This document shows positions 60,737 through 64,000 of a DNA stretch of 64,000 nucleotides, piece by piece (the stretch's first letter is position 1; each line of letters opens with the position of its first letter). Source of the stretch: Silene latifolia (lineage: Eukaryota; Streptophyta; Magnoliopsida; Caryophyllales; Caryophyllaceae). The position numbers and the translations under genes are program-made. The notes beneath the pieces were generated by a model. The model was not told the origin of the DNA. It saw only the letters and a program-made list of their open reading frames with translations, and made no database searches. The stretch spans positions 121,792,269-121,856,268 of the forward strand of contig NC_133534.1 of the NCBI RefSeq assembly GCF_048544455.1, written 5' to 3'.

Positions 60737-61034
60737 ACAAGAGCTCAAGCCCGAAAGCCAATTGGTTAATGTTAACATTGTAATTTGTAATGAAATCAGA
60801 ACCATAATGCCACGCTTAAGGCATGGTTGTTAAATCTATGTCAAATAAAGGATACCAAATCCATGGCAGTAAGTCACAATCACTTAAATACAAAAGATTA
60901 GAGTAACAAAAGAAGTCTCTGTGGATCAGAAACAGCTTAACCTCGTAGCCACATCTGCACGGCTTCAGTTGTTGATCAGTCACATCCATCTCCTCAGCAC
61001 AGAGAGGACAGGTCTTGTCAACCTCGTCAGTCAT
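52505..61034 (-). CDS. NOT4: CNOT4 homologue: CCR4-NOT complex RING E3 ligase with RRM and CCCH finger
   Basis: Twelve coding exons fit with consistent phases and give 1002 codons: 61034-60942, 58857-58730, 58633-58480, 58357-58248, 57287-57204, 57088-57040, 56958-56861, 55712-55580, 55324-55245, 54869-53428, 53252-53139, 53028-52505. The exon 10 donor GTGCGT was chosen because it keeps the ISAPPGF block in phase. Residues 9-60 form the C4C4 RING (CPLC ... CRCGYE / VCVWCWHH ... CPACRTPY). Residues about 107-190 are an RRM (NLVYIVGLPLDLADED, EYFGQYGKVSKVSISR). Residues 191-217 are a C3H1 finger (CFGTTKYC ... CSNPDCLYLHE). The long C-terminal half is Ser/Asn/Gln-rich and probably disordered, with conserved SQISAPPGF and PPPGFSSQERSDR. 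The protein is an E3 ubiquitin ligase linked to mRNA decay and co-translational quality control. The frame is intact, so it is probably functional. Confidence 0.93.
57450..57646. mobile_element. Stowaway-type MITE, 197 bp, in a CNOT4 intron
   Basis: Inverted ends CTCCCTCCTATTCAAGGTTT and CTCCTTCCTATTCAGGGTTT; TA at 57448-57449 and 57647-57648. It lies in the intron between the coding exons ending at 58248 and starting at 57287. Confidence 0.9.
60400..60607. mobile_element. Stowaway-type MITE, 208 bp, in the first CNOT4 coding intron
   Basis: Inverted ends CTCCCTCTGTCCCGGTCATT and CTCCCTCCGTCCCGGTCAAT; TA at 60398-60399 and 60608-60609. Non-coding. Confidence 0.92.
60705..60733 (+). repeat. 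29-bp poly(A) run in intron
   Basis: Homopolymer after 'cagccc'. No LINE coding sequence precedes it, and no TSD was found, so it is listed as a simple repeat. Confidence 0.9.
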
Positions 61035-61407
61035 GGTTGCTCCCTGAAAAATCTGATAAGAGGATAAAAACTCAAAATTTTAACCAAAGAAAAGCCTTGT
61101 GACAGTGAGGGAGATTAAAAAAAAACAATTGAGGTAGTGCGTCAAAATGGCAGGATCTGCCAAAGTGCATCGACAAAACTTTTGGCATTTTGTAGGCAAC
61201 AAGTGGGGTGATTTGGTATGTATTAGACCGTCTTAAGCTTAAGATGGATAAATGAGAATTTGTGCACATTAAGTGTGTAACTGTGTAAGTAAAACTACCG
61301 GTTGACAGTGTGAGCTACACAATTATGAAAAATGAAAATAAAACTAGAAATGAAAATGAGTAAGATGCAACAAACAGAGATGCTACAGATGAAGAAATCA
61401 GAGGAAA

Positions 61408-61447
61408 TATTAATATTAATATTAATATTAATATTAATATTAATATT
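61408..61447. repeat. (ATTAAT)n hexanucleotide repeat
   Basis: About six and a half copies of 'attaat' within the intron of the CNOT4 5' UTR. Confidence 0.9.
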
Positions 61448-61549
61448 TAATAAGAAGTGATCTAAGAATAGATGAATAATTAAAAAGTAAATTATATGAA
61501 TTAATTAAGAAGAAAAAGGGAAAGGAAATAAAAGTAGCGAGAGACTTAC

Positions 61550-61665
61550 AGTGCGGAGGAAAAGAGACACTGAGAGAGAGGGAGAGAAGACTGAGGAAGA
61601 GAGAGAGAGAAGATGAAGTTGAGAAACGCGAGATGGGGAACAAGAGAGTGTGTGTTAAACCAGGT
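61550..61665 (-). other. probable 5' UTR exon of the CNOT4 gene
   Basis: On the minus strand a GA/CT-rich leader ends CGCACT|GTAAGT (donor at 61549-61548). An acceptor lies just upstream of the ATG at 61034 (AG at 61045-61044 or 61054-61053). CT-rich untranslated first exons are common in plant genes. The transcription start is not visible. Confidence 0.6.
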
Positions 61666-61679
61666 GGGTCATTATTCAT

Positions 61680-63093
61680 GTAGGAGTTCTACTCATTATT
61701 ATTAGCTTTTGCGTGACCTTTTTTAAAATTTTATTATTATAATTGAAAAAAATAATATATTTCATATATGATTTTTAATATTTTTTTGATAAATAAAAAT
61801 AAATTAATTTTCCCAAATTTAATATTTTAGGTTTAATTTCAATGTTTTAAAATAAAATACATATAATCTTACTTAAAATTAATAAGTGATAATTAATTAT
61901 TCATGATCAACGTTTTATAAATAAATTTATGACTGATCAAATATCATATTATTTAAAATAAAAATTATTCGAATAATGCAACAATCAATATTAAGTTCTT
62001 AAATCATTTTATGATACGTTATGTTCCAAATCAATTAATATTTGTTCAAAATGATGTGCATATAATTCTATATAATTTTTAATTTTTTATGTATAATGAG
62101 TGATATTTATGTATCAAACATACATGGTACAAACTCAACTTATTCAAATAATTTGATTATGTCTTGCATGTGCATTTTGTCAAACATATCTATAAGAAAC
62201 TTGCACCTTTTGTTTTTTTAAACAACAATTATATATATATATAATGATGTTTAAGAGAGTACTGGTCTGTAAATAAAATAGGTTGAACTTTCTCAAATAT
62301 TATTTTTTGAGGTTTAACTTCAAAGTGTTTAAAAGATAATATATAAAATATTTAACTAAAAGTAATATTTAGTTAGTCATGACCAATATTTTATACTTGA
62401 TGTATACATATTTAATTGAAGATATTAAAGAAAAATGTAACGTGTTTTCTACTATTTCATGTCGTTTATAAAATTATATTACTTAATAATCGTTACTTTT
62501 GTTTTAATTATTCAAATGCACTCTCGATCACTGTGTACATACATACTCGTACCCATACTCGTTAGGACACTTTTTAAACCTATCAAAATCTTATACATAT
62601 TCAACTTCTCGAAATATAATTATTTTCATTTCCACACTATAAAAACTTATCTCTTAGTAGTTAACTTTAAGTTTTGTTTTTAATAAATATAATGACTCTT
62701 CCAAATATATTTTTCATAAAGATTTCATGGTCTAATTTTTATAACATTCTCAAAATGTTTTTTTTACGTAAATGTAAAACATTGTGATCGACACCCACTT
62801 TAATCATCTCTACATATAAAAATATTTCAATAAATGTAATGAAAATTATACTCAATTGAAAGCATTTTTCGCAATGAACGTAATTATTTACATTTTAGAA
62901 TTCAAAATAATTTTTTAATAAATTTAGAATCAAATCACCGTAATTATTAATATAATCTTATAATAAAATATATTTAACTATAATTAATATTTTGCTAAGA
63001 TTTGTACAGCATTTATTACGTTTATATTAAATGATTAGCTGTAATTAATGCTTGTCATTAAGGCTGTATATGACACGTGGCGTATCCACAGCG

Positions 63094-63095
<2 letters not shown>
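61680..63095. other. AT-rich intergenic DNA upstream of CNOT4
   Basis: Very AT-rich, no open frame of note and no clear transposon ends. Probably contains the CNOT4 promoter near 61670-61900, but no element can be assigned. Confidence 0.5.

Positions 63096-63125
<30 letters not shown>
63096..63125. repeat. (AT)n dinucleotide repeat, 30 bp
   Basis: Perfect alternation of A and T immediately before 'aggggcgggatcccgtacg'. Confidence 0.92.
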
Positions 63126-63128
<3 letters not shown>

Positions 63129-64000
63129 GCGGGATCCCGTACGAACTAGAGTTCAGTACGAACCGTACGAACTATGTCAAATAAATAAAATAAAAGATTC
63201 AAACTGACGTAAACCAACCCCCTGACATTAATCTCTCCTGTATACTTTCAACAATCACCACCAGTCCACCACCACTACCCATTACCTTCCCTCCACCTCC
63301 CCAGACCACCACCCACCTACGGCGACCAATTCGACGGAAAAGCGACGCCGATCACGCAGACGCAACTCCGACGCCGACGGTATTGCTTTTCATCTTCTCC
63401 ATTCTTGTTTTTTATTTCTATTCGTTCTATCATTCACGCATTCCTTTGCTCCCGCGACCAATTAGTGGTGACAAAGGAGAACGACAACAATGATGTGGTG
63501 TAAAGGCCGGTGATGTAGTGACGGCGTCGTTGAGGGGTCGGCGTTCATATTGGTGGTGATGGTTCATAGGTGACGTTAGTGAACGGTGTTGCGTGGTGGG
63601 TCAGGTGTTAGTCGTGGGTACGGTTGGTCAGTCATCAGTGACGGTGGTCGTGAGGTGGTGAATGGTGGTTGCATATTATATGACTGTTGATACACAAGCT
63701 AGTACTACAAGATACACAAATCGACTTGTGTATCTGGAGTATTAATTTATGAAATCACATGAATGCGTTGACCGGAACATATCAAATAGCATTTTGGCTT
63801 GCAAGTTGCAAGCTCAAATAGCATTTTGGCTTGCAAGTTGCAAGCTATTGGTTCTGGATGCAAGTTGTGGCTTTCTCAAGCGAGAGTATTGTTAGATGTT
63901 GCAAATTCGGAAAATCGATAGGCAAACGATGGTCGATTATGTTTCTCATCTTATTCAAATGAATTAGCTTCAGTAGTGATTGTAATTCCGGAAAAAGAAC
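63126..64000. other. unassigned sequence with CCACC-rich and GGTG-rich tracts
   Basis: Begins with a GC-rich motif after (AT)n, then a CCA-rich stretch (63240-63310) and a GGTGA-rich stretch (63500-63670). No long open frame. Could be the edge of a mobile element whose other end lies outside the window. Confidence 0.4.
63782..63845. repeat. perfect 32-bp tandem duplication
   Basis: 63782-63813 is repeated exactly at 63814-63845; each unit begins 'tcaaatagcattttggcttg' and ends 'ttgcaagc'. The end of each unit is itself a short inverted repeat (gcttgcaa/ttgcaagc). Confidence 0.95.

Overview
The window is plant nuclear DNA from a eudicot. The evidence is a spliced, intron-rich homologue of the CCR4-NOT E3 ligase subunit CNOT4, Stowaway MITEs, plant L1-type LINEs, a Ty1/copia element primed by initiator-Met tRNA, and an Athila-like Ty3/gypsy element. 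The codon and repeat style looks like Caryophyllales (carnation, Silene, beet group), but that is an inference from general resemblance, not a match I could run.

About 80 % of the window is nested mobile DNA. Region by region: 1-7.9 kb holds a minus-strand multi-exon gene with a C-terminal Ulp1/SENP-type cysteine protease domain, degraded coding remnants, a tandem repeat array split by a 5'-truncated LINE with its target-site duplication (TSD), and two inverted copies of a 245-bp repeat. 8.1-16.8 kb is a nest in very long (TAA)n microsatellites. It contains two 5'-truncated copies of an unusual retroelement whose 3' tail is (TAA)n, a near full-length L1 LINE (ORF2 open, ORF1 with one stop), and another truncated LINE. 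17.4-18.4 kb is a minus-strand truncated LINE with a 15-bp TSD. 19.6-21.2 kb is a third copy of the (TAA)n-tailed retroelement and a Stowaway MITE. 21.35-34.1 kb is an old minus-strand LINE split by a complete copia element (24286-33118, 5-bp TSD). 35.4-36.8 kb is a Ty3/gypsy (chromovirus-like) 3' remnant. 36.8-39.1 kb is a terminal-inverted-repeat element interrupted by a solo LTR. 39918-48248 is a complete-ended Athila-like element carrying only gag and protease. 48-52 kb is intergenic. 52505-61034 (minus) is the CNOT4 homologue, the only clearly functional host gene. 61.7-64 kb is AT-rich upstream DNA.

Two unusual patterns stand out. First, the palindrome TCGATCGA recurs in clusters in unrelated retrotransposons (copia leader, Athila-like LTRs, coding part and 3' region), and a related 14-bp palindrome recurs in the gypsy LTR. 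Spacing is repeatedly 20-22 bp or 30-32 bp, i.e. two or three helical turns. Second, the (TAA)n-tailed retroelement encodes a zinc finger followed by what looks like a restriction-like (PD-(D/E)XK) endonuclease, an architecture expected of R2-type non-LTR retrotransposons rather than ordinary plant L1s. All three copies sit between (TAA)n tracts.
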